Assembly (NCBI GenBank): GCA_937876385.1
Contig: CALFHQ010000783.1
Coordinates: 1 to 7,177 of the forward strand
Direction: 5' to 3'
Source of the DNA: an uncultured Pseudomonadota bacterium
Lineage (GTDB): Bacteria; Myxococcota_A; UBA9042; CAIXZC01
Length of the DNA: 7,177 nt
The translations under genes were made by a program, and so were the position numbers. Positions 1 to 6,219 of the stretch are shown in pieces; position 1 is the stretch's first letter; each line of letters begins with the position of its first letter. The notes under the pieces were generated by a model. It did no database searches and was not told the DNA's origin. It saw nothing but the letters and a program-made list of their open reading frames with translations.

Positions 1-227
1 ATCAAGGTTCCTTCCCCGTTGAAGTACGACTCGGCGTAGCAGCACACTCGATCGGTGGAGGCCGTAGAGACGTCGATAACGCTCTCGGGGGCCGCGAGTC
101 CTCTCACGATGCAGAATCCACCCACGTTGGTATCCCCCGCAACGACGGCTTCGCTGTATCCGTCCCCGTCGATATCGCCGATATCAAAGACGTATTGACC
201 CAAAACCAGGGCCGGCGACGTCCCTCG
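1..227 (-). other. Start of an FG-GAP/VCBS-type repeat region (truncated by window)
   Basis: Residues 1863-1937 contain F-D-I-G-D-I-D-G-D-G-Y-S-E at 1876-1888, the D-x-D-G-D-G-x-x-(D/E) calcium-binding loop of FG-GAP/VCBS repeats, preceded by a Gly-Gln-Tyr-Val strand and followed by AVVAG. In the family, seven or so of these repeats make an integrin-alpha-like beta-propeller. Only the first blade or so is visible; a Cys-Cys pair lies just before the edge. The remaining blades should lie to the left of the window. Confidence 0.75.
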
Positions 228-3200
228 GTCGATTTTGGTGTAGCGCAGTTGCAATTCGTTTGTGGAAACCACTGTTCCCGCTTCGATGGGAGATTCGTTC
301 CCCACGTCGTCCACCGCTCGAACGGCGAAGTAGTAGAAGGTCTGATTGTCCGCTTGCATGATGAATCGGCATGCCGACGGAGCCCGGAAGTCGGGGCCGT
401 TGACGTCATAGGATTCCAAACCGGCGGGTTCTCCGGGAACGGGGGGAGGACCCGTGGAGGTGATCTCCTCCGGATCGCAAGCAGAGTCGAAGTTTGCCTC
501 GGTGATTGGGGTTTGGCTGTATCGGACGATGTAGTGAGATACGGCGCCGTTGGTGTTTCCGTCATCCCCCACCGCAGTCCAGGTCAGTCGAACCTCGGGT
601 CGTCGGCGGTTGACGTCAGTCTCCGGGTCGATGGCATTGAGGGCCACTGCACTGGGCGGGACGATGTCCACCTCGAGTTCCCGTGTGGCTTCGGCCATGT
701 TGCCAGCCACGTCCAGGCCTCGAGCGACCAACAGACCGGTGACGCCGTGGTCGGCTGTGGCACCGTTGAAGATGGCGTCGTAGCTGTTGCTGGTGGCCAC
801 CAAAGAGGCGAGGACGTTGTCGGTCTCTCCTACCCGGGTGCGCAACGAGATGTCTCCACCGGTGAGTTGGTCGTCGGTGACGCTGACGGAGGCATCGAAC
901 TGGCACCCGTCGAGGGCGTCGGTTTGATCCACCTGGAGATTGCAGATGAAGGTGGAGGTCGCAGGTTCGATCCAGGTGATTACCGGGTCTTGCAGGTCTG
1001 CTTGAAGGGCCACTTCCCCGGAGGTGATGCCAGTCTCCGTGGTGCCCATGAGCAGGCGGGCTTCCACCGCTGCCGTTGCGCCGTGGGAGATGTCGAAGGT
1101 GAATTGCGTGGCGCTCCCCGACAGGTCCGTTGTGGTTCCACTTTCGGTTCCATCCACGTAGAGGACGATGGTGTCACCGGTGGTGCAATTGCCTACAGGT
1201 ACCGCACCGACATTCACCGTAGCTGTGGCGCAGTCGGTCCCTGGGGTGGGGCAGTGTTCGTTGTTGATGAAGCCGGAATCCGAGAGTCCAAAGAGGGTCA
1301 CCGTGCAGGTTCCTGTGACGAACTGCAATTGGGCTTCCACTACCGTCTGGTTTCCGTTGACGTCTCGAACTTGCAGCAGAAGTCTGCGGTGCTCCACATC
1401 GGAGACGAGGTTGGTGATGGTGATTCGACCCTCGAACTGGGTTGTGGAGATGAATCCTCCACTGACGAGGGGCTTGTTGATGGCCTCTTCGCAGTTTGTC
1501 CAGGTGGCGTCGCATCGTTGGGTCTGCACGGTGACCGAGTCTGCCCCGGTTGCGGTGAAGCCCAAATCGAGCTGGAATCCCCCGAGGATCGCATCGGCGT
1601 CATCAGTTTGGCTGAAGATGGTTCCCGATGCCGGGACCAGGTTGGTGACTTCAGGTGCGGTCCGGTCCACGAGAATGGTGGCCGGGGTGGTAGCACGTTC
1701 ACGAATGTTGCCGGCGTCGTCGCTGACGCTGGCTCGCAGTGTGTACTGGCCATCCGAGTTGAGGGCTCCGGTGAAAAGCACACTGCCGGCGTTGTCGGCC
1801 TGTTGCTCGGAGAGGAGAACCCAGGTGCTGGAGATGAGGCGATCGAGGGTCACCATTGAGTTGGCCTCGGAGGTGGTCAGTTGCACATCCGGGGACGAGT
1901 TGGCGAGGAGAGGAGACGTGGTCGGTTTGACGAAACTGAGGGTGGGGAGCACGGTGTCCACGATTGCAGATTCGCAATATGCTTCCGCTGGGTTGCCGAC
2001 GATGTCATGGGCGTAGCCGCAAATCTCTACCAGCCCTTCGGGGAGATCCAAAGGAGTCTCCAGGAGAGAGCCCTGGAAGGGGAAGGAGCCGGCGTTGACG
2101 CCATCCACTGTAACGTCCACGGAGCCATCCACGGTTGCTTGCACCAGGAATGTGAAGTTGAAACGTCCGCTCACCGCCGCGTCATCTTCGGCAGCGTTGA
2201 GGGTACCCGAGGGGGGCAGGGAGTCCGAGGAGAAGACGATGTCGCTGAGAACCGGGGGCACGGTGTCCACGAGGACGGTTCGGTAGCGAGCGGTCTGAAT
2301 GCCGCTTTCCATGGAGGAGAGCCACTGGTTGTTGTCACTTCTGCGAGCTTCCACGAAGATCTTGTGGATCCCCTGGGGTAGCGCATTCACCTCTGCCTTC
2401 GTCAACTCGAGGCTGGCTGGGCCGCCATTGGTGCTGAGGGTCTTGATGATTCGGAAGGTGCCCTCTGCGGTGTAGTTGCAGATGCCCCCGGTGAGCCCCG
2501 GAGCATCGCTGCACAGTCGGATGTTGTCTTCCCCATCGAAGAGGGGAACAGGGGCGCTGTACGCATTGATGATTCGAGCGGCGTCGCCCCATGGAGTCAC
2601 ACATCTACGCACTCCGGAGACGTCCGTGCAGACCCCGATTCCACATTCGGTGGTGGTGCTGCAGGCCTGGTCAGGGACATAAGAAGCGCTGTCGATTCGC
2701 ACGTTCTCTGTTGTGAGGAAGAACTGAACAGTCTTGGAGAAATCATCCTGGTTTCCCGCTGCATCCGTGGCCGTCGCCGTGAGGATATAGGACGCCTCCT
2801 GGAATGTGAACTGCGGGAAGGTCAGGGTTTTGCATTGATTGTCTGGGACGTTTGCGTCCACGGTGATGGTCAATTCCTCCGTGGTCCCCAGCAAGTCATC
2901 AATGGTGAGCACCAATGTGTCTCCGACCTTGAGGCTCGAAGCAAGCACCTCGATGCTGTACTGGTATCCCTCTGCAGGGTCTTCGTCCAGACCCACGGGG
3001 AGGAGGTTGGCGACATACCCGGAGAAGGAGCACACGTGTGGCGGCGTTCGATCCACCGTGACGTCTGCGGGTGCCGATGTCGCCGACTGTCCTGCCAGGT
3101 CCACCACGGTGACCGTCAGGGCGCACTGGCTGTTGTCGGGCAGGTTCACGGCTGGGAAGACGGCAGTGCCTCCGCTTACCTCTGCATTGTAAGTAAGGAC

Positions 3201-5813
3201 GGTTCCCCCGCAGTCGGCGGTGAGAGTCGCTTGCGACTCATCTTCCACGTTGGTGGTTTGTGCGGTGACCTGGGTTCGGCATCCAGGGACTCCGGTGACG
3301 CAAGCGGGGTTCGCCAGATTGAAGACGGCGTTGTCAACGGGGGTGACGATTTCCACGAGGGGAGCGTTGTCCTTGAGGGTGACTCGACGGATGTCGGAGA
3401 ATCCCTGCTGCGAGAGGGTGGGATGGGTCGCAGACAACTGTACGATCGTGGGCTGATTGGGGGCCAGCCCGGAGAGGACGAAGTCATACTCTCCCGCAAC
3501 CCCGGTGGATTGGGTTTCGACTGCGATTCCCTGAACCTTCAGGGTAACTGTTGCATCGTTGAGGAGGGTGCCGCTGATGGGGTTCTTGACCCGTCCGGTG
3601 ATGGTCACCGGTTCGATGGGGGTGATGAGGTCCTTTGCCGGATTCACCCATTCAATTCTCGGCGCATCGACGTTCAGGGTAACCTCGATGGAGACCGGGT
3701 CGCTCTCCTGTCCCACTCCATCCTCTGCCAGGGCCACCAGGGTGTTTGTTCCGGGAAGGAGGGTGATTCCGTAGAAGCTCGCCACCGCAGAGTTCCCCTG
3801 CATCGTCGCAGTGGTGCAGGAGCGGCTCCCTCCGTTGGTTCGCAGGCACACCGCAGTGGCCGTCAGGTTGGATTCGCCGAACAGTTCCACCTGGCTTTCG
3901 ATTTGATGACCGTCGAGTACGGCGATTGTGTCTGCGCAGCCGGGAGGAGTGCAGACGAAGCCGTCTGTGGGGTGCAAGAAGGCGAGGCTGGGTGTGGTCC
4001 CATCGATGGTGACTTCTACTTCGTTTTCCGTCACGGGGTTGTCGGCGATGTTGTTTCCGAACTGGTCGCTTGCCGTGGCCTGGAGGGTGTAGGTCCCATC
4101 GGGCACTGCCGTGAGAGGGTGCTCCACGAAGAAGCCGTTATCTCCGGGGACGATGACGAATTGGTCAATGACCGAATCTCCCGAGAGGAGGGAGAAGGTT
4201 ACGTCTTGCCCGGCCAGCATGAAGGCCCCACCGGCTACCTGGAAGGAGGCGGGATTCACCGAGTCGCCGTCGCCGGGGTCTTCGATGATGAGGTAGGGGG
4301 CGGGAATGGCCAGGGTCAGTCCAATCTCCGGGGTGGTTTTTGTCGGGGTCCCGTACGCACCTCGACAGATGAGGAAATGCGTCAAGGTGTTCACATTGAG
4401 GGAGACGGGGATGGTGTAGAGCCCGTCTTCTGGCGGGGTGTCGATGAGGAGAGAACCCACGGTAGCGAAGGGAGAGCCGGGCTGGTCACGGCGGCATCGG
4501 ATGTTGATCGTCTCGCCTGCATCGGGGACCGGCGCCATGATCTCGAAGTTCATGGCGAATACGCTGTCTGACCCGGCAGCACCGTTGTTCTTTGCCAGCA
4601 ACACGGTACCGTTTGTGGGGTAGAGGATGCGGGTTTCGGTGTTGTCGAGGATGCCCAGGAGAGTGAGGGTTGCTTCTCCGGTGTTTCCACAGCAGTCAGC
4701 GGTGCGAACGGCGATGGCTACGCCCCCGGTTTCTTCGAAGGTGTACTGGAAGGAGAAGTCTCCTGTACTCAGCTCGGCCGTTTCGACGACCTGATCGTCC
4801 ACCACAAACTCCACGTCGGATCCCGCTTGCACACCTGAGACTTCCCCGGAAATGGTCACTTGCAACCCGTTGTTGGGGTCTCCGTCTTCGTCCTGGTTCA
4901 GGTTCACAACGTTGGAAGACGGGCTTGTGATCGTAACCACCGGGGCGCCGCTGTCCACGGTGTAGAGTCGTTCAACGCTTTCCTGTCTTCCCTCCGCCTG
5001 GCTGTCGGTGGCGTAGGCGACGACGCTGAGGCTCTGGCATACCGCTTCGTCTTCGGTGACGGTTACCAGGAAGGAGGCTTTGCCGTCCTGGAGGGGGGTA
5101 TTTGGGGCCTGAACGTCCCCCTCGAGCCAGACAAAGTCGCAACCATCGACGTCGGTTGTGATGGTGAAGGTGACCTGAATCCCGTCGACGTTGGGGTCTT
5201 CATCCACACCGAGGCAGGAGTCGGCAGTGGGTTCGAGGATGGGAGCGCAGCCGCCGGTGTTGGCGCAGATGGTGACCGAGTCAAAGGCCGTGTCATCATA
5301 ATCCGAACGAATTTCGAACAGGGGGCAGTCGGGGGCGATGGAGTGAGCGATGGTAACCCCCTCGAAGGCCAGCGAGGTCCCCGCCAGGTTCTTCTCTCGC
5401 AACAACTCTCCACCTTGACTCAGGGTGATTGTGGACCCCAGCGGGAGTCCAACGGTGCTCACTTCGAAGTCCACCTGGAGACCCGGTGCTTCGGGATCCG
5501 TATCGTGGTCTGCCAGGTTGAGGGCAAGGCTCTCGCCATCCAGGCATCCCTGGGTGGTCAGCACGCAAACCGTCAGGCTCGTCTCGGGAGTGGAGTCCAC
5601 TTCCTCGGTGGCGTCGGCGGTGTCTTCGACTTCGGCGCCATCGGACGTCCAATCCTCGATGGACCCATCGGAGTTGTCGAAGTCGATGTCGGCAACGATG
5701 TCGCCGGTGTCGTCCAGCAGGTCGGGGGTGACCATCTTCTTTGAATCGCTGGAACACGAAGCGAACAATCCCAGCAGGAATAGCATTGCAATGACGTGGG
5801 GCTGGAATCTCAT
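1..5813 (-). CDS. Giant multi-domain Ig-like repeat lipoprotein (3' end outside window)
   Basis: One reading frame runs from ATG at 5813 to the window edge without a stop, giving at least 1937 residues. The start is supported by AAGGAG five bases upstream and by an N-terminus that reads as a lipoprotein signal peptide (Cys20). Order of parts: signal peptide 1-19; acidic tether 21-79; about 15 Ig-like modules 80-1714; Cys-rich island 1046-1075 inside the array; FN3-like module 1719-1850; FG-GAP-like repeat from about 1863. Module junctions VDxxxP recur at 286, 603, 920, 1182, 1285, 1382 and 1715, with looser versions at 714 and 814, and modules often end in D-x-GN (for example 1017-1021 and 1365-1369), typical of bacterial Ig-like/HYR-type domains. 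Paired cysteines fit an oxidising compartment. Known families of this build are envelope-anchored adhesins or scaffolds; no catalytic motif was seen. The substrate or partner is unknown. It is divergent from bamA. Confidence 0.93.
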   Translation of the reverse strand, partial: MRFQPHVIAMLFLLGLFASCSSDSKKMVTPDLLDDTGDIVADIDFDNSDGSIEDWTSDGAEVEDTADATEEVDSTPETSLTVCVLTTQGCLDGESLALNLADHDTDPEAPGLQVDFEVSTVGLPLGSTITLSQGGELLREKNLAGTSLAFEGVTIAHSIAPDCPLFEIRSDYDDTAFDSVTICANTGGCAPILEPTADSCLGVDEDPNVDGIQVTFTITTDVDGCDFVWLEGDVQAPNTPLQDGKASFLVTVTEDEAVCQSLSVVAYATDSQAEGRQESVERLYTVDSGAPVVTITSPSSNVVNLNQDEDGDPNNGLQVTISGEVSGVQAGSDVEFVVDDQVVETAELSTGDFSFQYTFEETGGVAIAVRTADCCGNTGEATLTLLGILDNTETRILYPTNGTVLLAKNNGAAGSDSVFAMNFEIMAPVPDAGETINIRCRRDQPGSPFATVGSLLIDTPPEDGLYTIPVSLNVNTLTHFLICRGAYGTPTKTTPEIGLTLAIPAPYLIIEDPGDGDSVNPASFQVAGGAFMLAGQDVTFSLLSGDSVIDQFVIVPGDNGFFVEHPLTAVPDGTYTLQATASDQFGNNIADNPVTENEVEVTIDGTTPSLAFLHPTDGFVCTPPGCADTIAVLDGHQIESQVELFGESNLTATAVCLRTNGGSRSCTTATMQGNSAVASFYGITLLPGTNTLVALAEDGVGQESDPVSIEVTLNVDAPRIEWVNPAKDLITPIEPVTITGRVKNPISGTLLNDATVTLKVQGIAVETQSTGVAGEYDFVLSGLAPNQPTIVQLSATHPTLSQQGFSDIRRVTLKDNAPLVEIVTPVDNAVFNLANPACVTGVPGCRTQVTAQTTNVEDESQATLTADCGGTVLTYNAEVSGGTAVFPAVNLPDNSQCALTVTVVDLAGQSATSAPADVTVDRTPPHVCSFSGYVANLLPVGLDEDPAEGYQYSIEVLASSLKVGDTLVLTIDDLLGTTEELTITVDANVPDNQCKTLTFPQFTFQEASYILTATATDAAGNQDDFSKTVQFFLTTENVRIDSASYVPDQACSTTTECGIGVCTDVSGVRRCVTPWGDAARIINAYSAPVPLFDGEDNIRLCSDAPGLTGGICNYTAEGTFRIIKTLSTNGGPASLELTKAEVNALPQGIHKIFVEARRSDNNQWLSSMESGIQTARYRTVLVDTVPPVLSDIVFSSDSLPPSGTLNAAEDDAAVSGRFNFTFLVQATVDGSVDVTVDGVNAGSFPFQGSLLETPLDLPEGLVEICGYAHDIVGNPAEAYCESAIVDTVLPTLSFVKPTTSPLLANSSPDVQLTTSEANSMVTLDRLISSTWVLLSEQQADNAGSVLFTGALNSDGQYTLRASVSDDAGNIRERATTPATILVDRTAPEVTNLVPASGTIFSQTDDADAILGGFQLDLGFTATGADSVTVQTQRCDATWTNCEEAINKPLVSGGFISTTQFEGRITITNLVSDVEHRRLLLQVRDVNGNQTVVEAQLQFVTGTCTVTLFGLSDSGFINNEHCPTPGTDCATATVNVGAVPVGNCTTGDTIVLYVDGTESGTTTDLSGSATQFTFDISHGATAAVEARLLMGTTETGITSGEVALQADLQDPVITWIEPATSTFICNLQVDQTDALDGCQFDASVSVTDDQLTGGDISLRTRVGETDNVLASLVATSNSYDAIFNGATADHGVTGLLVARGLDVAGNMAEATRELEVDIVPPSAVALNAIDPETDVNRRRPEVRLTWTAVGDDGNTNGAVSHYIVRYSQTPITEANFDSACDPEEITSTGPPPVPGEPAGLESYDVNGPDFRAPSACRFIMQADNQTFYYFAVRAVDDVGNESPIEAGTVVSTNELQLRYTKIDRGTSPALVLGQYVFDIGDIDGDGYSEAVVAGDTNVGGFCIVRGLAAPESVIDVSTASTDRVCCYAESYFNGEGTL
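264..659 (-). other. Fibronectin type III-like module
   Basis: Residues about 1719-1850 begin with PPSAVALNAI and carry RPEVRLTWTAV, then a Gly/Asn/Asp loop, SHYIVRYSQ, and later YYFAVRAVDDVGNES. The Trp in the B strand, the Tyr-x-(V/I)-x-Tyr C strand and the Tyr-x-F-x-V-x-A-V-D-x-x-GN F/G strands are the usual fibronectin III landmarks. A Pro/Gly-rich loop of roughly 30 residues between the C and F strands is longer than usual and contains Cys residues near both ends. The module separates the Ig-like array from the FG-GAP-like region, a common arrangement in large bacterial surface proteins. Confidence 0.7.
2589..2678 (-). other. Cysteine-rich island inside the Ig-like array
   Basis: Residues 1046-1075 contain Cys1051, Cys1057, Cys1062 and Cys1071, with spacing C-x5-C-x4-C-x8-C and a Gly-Ile-Gly-Val segment before the third cysteine. 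Short motifs of this C-C-G-x-V-C-C style are frequent in secreted proteins of Myxococcota and relatives, where they are thought to form small disulfide knots. Two more cysteines follow within about 60 residues. The module containing the island is longer than its neighbours (the next clear junction is at 1182), which fits an inserted small domain. Confidence 0.65.
3444..3611 (-). other. Carboxypeptidase-regulatory-like / Cna-B-like module
   Basis: Residues about 735-790 differ from the neighbouring Ig-like modules. They read as ITGRVKN (from 738), then a loop, DATVTLKVQG, and a Gly-x-Tyr-x-Phe strand (GEYDFVL) before a Leu-Ala-Pro turn. This matches the general pattern of carboxypeptidase-regulatory-like and Cna-B folds, in which a G-x-V strand, an A-x-V-x-(V/L) strand and a G-x-Y-x-F strand form a small beta-sandwich. 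Such modules are common inside envelope stalk proteins. The call rests on pattern alone. Confidence 0.45.
5577..5753 (-). other. Acidic, low-complexity tether after the lipidated cysteine
   Basis: Residues 21-79 contain 20 Asp or Glu against two Lys (25 and 26), with many Ser, Thr, Gly and Ala and a single Trp. No cysteine and no domain pattern are seen. Such stretches usually form disordered spacers that hold the folded part of a lipoprotein away from the membrane. Acidic residues after the lipid anchor act as surface-export signals in Bacteroidetes lipoproteins, but here the acids are spread along the tether rather than packed at +2 to +5, so an export role is speculative. Confidence 0.75.
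5754..5813 (-). other. Lipoprotein (type II) signal peptide with lipobox Cys20
   Basis: Residues 1-20 comprise a short n-region with Arg2, a hydrophobic core rich in Leu, Phe, Ile and Ala (7-18), and the box L-F-A-S-C ending at Cys20. Phe at -3 is less usual than Leu, but Ala at -2 and Ser at -1 are standard. Signal peptidase II would cleave before Cys20, which would be lipidated. Position +2 is Ser, so there is no Asp+2 inner-membrane retention signal in the enterobacterial sense. The internal Met10 would be a poor start because it lacks a charged n-region and a well-placed ribosome binding site. Confidence 0.85.
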
Positions 5814-5818
5814 AATCA

Positions 5819-5824
5819 CTCCTT
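5819..5824 (-). promoter_or_regulatory. Ribosome binding site for the giant lipoprotein gene
   Basis: On the minus strand AAGGAG sits five bases before the ATG at 5813. This near-ideal Shine-Dalgarno site settles the start choice over the internal ATG codons at residues 10 and 27. Confidence 0.8.
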
Positions 5825-6010
5825 CACTGTTGCCACCGGGAGCAGAGGCTCGCCCCGTTTCAATTCGTGGACGGCATTTTCCCGGGATGAATTCACCTAG
5901 CGTCGACCCTGATATCTTCGTCCGCTTTAATGTAACGTTTAGACGCAAAATTTGGAAGAAATATCCCTTCCACGTCTGCCGCTTTCCGCTGCCAGGTCGA
6001 AGGCGAGCCA

Positions 6011-6030
6011 TTCCCACATTTTCCTGGGAA
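6011..6030. repeat. Inverted repeat, possible operator
   Basis: TTCCCA (6011-6016) and TGGGAA (6025-6030) are perfect inverted copies around an 8-base spacer; allowing one mismatch the arms extend to nine bases (6008-6033). It lies about 45 bases upstream of the candidate bamA -35 box and between the two divergent genes. It could bind a dimeric regulator, but arms this short can occur by chance. Confidence 0.3.
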
Positions 6031-6075
6031 GGGCGTCGTGTGGTATCGAAAGGGTTTCCCAGTCCACAATTTTGG

Positions 6076-6105
6076 TTGCGTTCCCGAAAGGTTCACCACT
6101 ATACT
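6076..6105 (+). promoter_or_regulatory. Candidate sigma70-like promoter for bamA
   Basis: TTGCGT (6076-6081) and TATACT (6100-6105) are separated by 18 bases. The -10 box matches TATAAT at five of six positions and the -35 matches TTGACA at three of six. Transcription would begin near 6112, leaving a short leader of about 18 bases that still includes the ribosome binding site. It has not been tested against other sigma factors such as an envelope-stress ECF sigma, which often control bamA in other bacteria. Confidence 0.5.
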
Positions 6106-6116
6106 GTGCCACCAAT

Positions 6117-6122
6117 AGGCGG
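6117..6122 (+). promoter_or_regulatory. Ribosome binding site for bamA
   Basis: AGGCGG, one mismatch from AGGAGG, ends seven bases before the ATG at 6130. Together with the signal peptide that begins at this ATG it supports 6130 as the start; a GTG 24 bases upstream in frame has no comparable site and lies at or before the predicted transcription start. Confidence 0.55.
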
Positions 6123-6129
6123 GGTTTTC

Positions 6130-6219
6130 ATGGCTTCTGGCTCGAGACAACCTGGGTTGGTGGGGTCCGCACTGCTTTTTGCGTGCATTCTTTGGGTGTG
6201 GCCCGCCGTAGCGTCGGCT
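6130..6219 (+). other. Sec signal peptide of BamA
   Basis: Residues 1-30 have a short n-region with Arg6, a hydrophobic core (10-27, rich in Leu, Ala, Val and Trp) and the cleavage motif A-S-A at 28-30 before Gln31. The cysteine at 19 is inside the core and not in a lipobox context, so type I processing is expected, as for other BamA proteins. Confidence 0.85.

Larger units (their letters stand above)
672..5576 (-). repeat. Array of about 15 Ig-like beta-sandwich modules (protein level)
   Basis: Residues 80-1714 read as successive beta-rich modules of about 97-120 residues. Boundaries are marked by VD-x-x-x-P or looser N-V-D-A-P and K-D-N-A-P junctions at about 286, 603, 714, 814, 920, 1182, 1285, 1382 and 1715; further boundaries near 390, 505, 1500 and 1607 are less regular. 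Modules end in D-x-GN-type signatures, and many begin with a hydrophobic strand followed by a Pro or Gly turn. Two sub-types stand out: those with an acidic loop followed by G-hydrophobic-Q-hydrophobic (around 102, 204, 308 and 943, with degenerate forms around 1209 and 1404), and those opening with a close cysteine pair. The copies are strongly diverged. The exact module count is an estimate by eye. Confidence 0.75.
5814..6129. other. Divergent intergenic region between the lipoprotein gene and bamA
   Basis: This 316-bp stretch must hold the promoters for both genes, since they are transcribed away from each other. It contains no convincing small gene: open frames crossing it are not preceded by a ribosome binding site and continue into the bamA coding region out of frame. 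The part at about 5925-5965 is AT-rich compared with its surroundings and is the likeliest place for the minus-strand promoter; TACATT on the minus strand (5929-5934) is a weak -10 candidate, but no good -35 partner was found. The bamA-proximal half has the better promoter match. Confidence 0.7.

Noticed and set aside
195..5744. Long plus-strand open frames at 195-1859, 2835-4571 and 4860-5744
   Set aside because: Their codons are exactly antisense to those of the minus-strand lipoprotein gene. They are open because that gene rarely uses TTA, CTA or TCA codons. Their translations are low-complexity Gly/Val/Asp/His/Arg mixtures with no domain pattern, whereas the minus-strand frame shows a signal peptide and recurring modules.
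5925..5965. Possible promoter for the lipoprotein gene in the AT-rich stretch
   Set aside because: TACATT on the minus strand could be a -10 box, but the best -35 partners at 17-18 bases match only three of six positions, so it is not listed as a separate feature.
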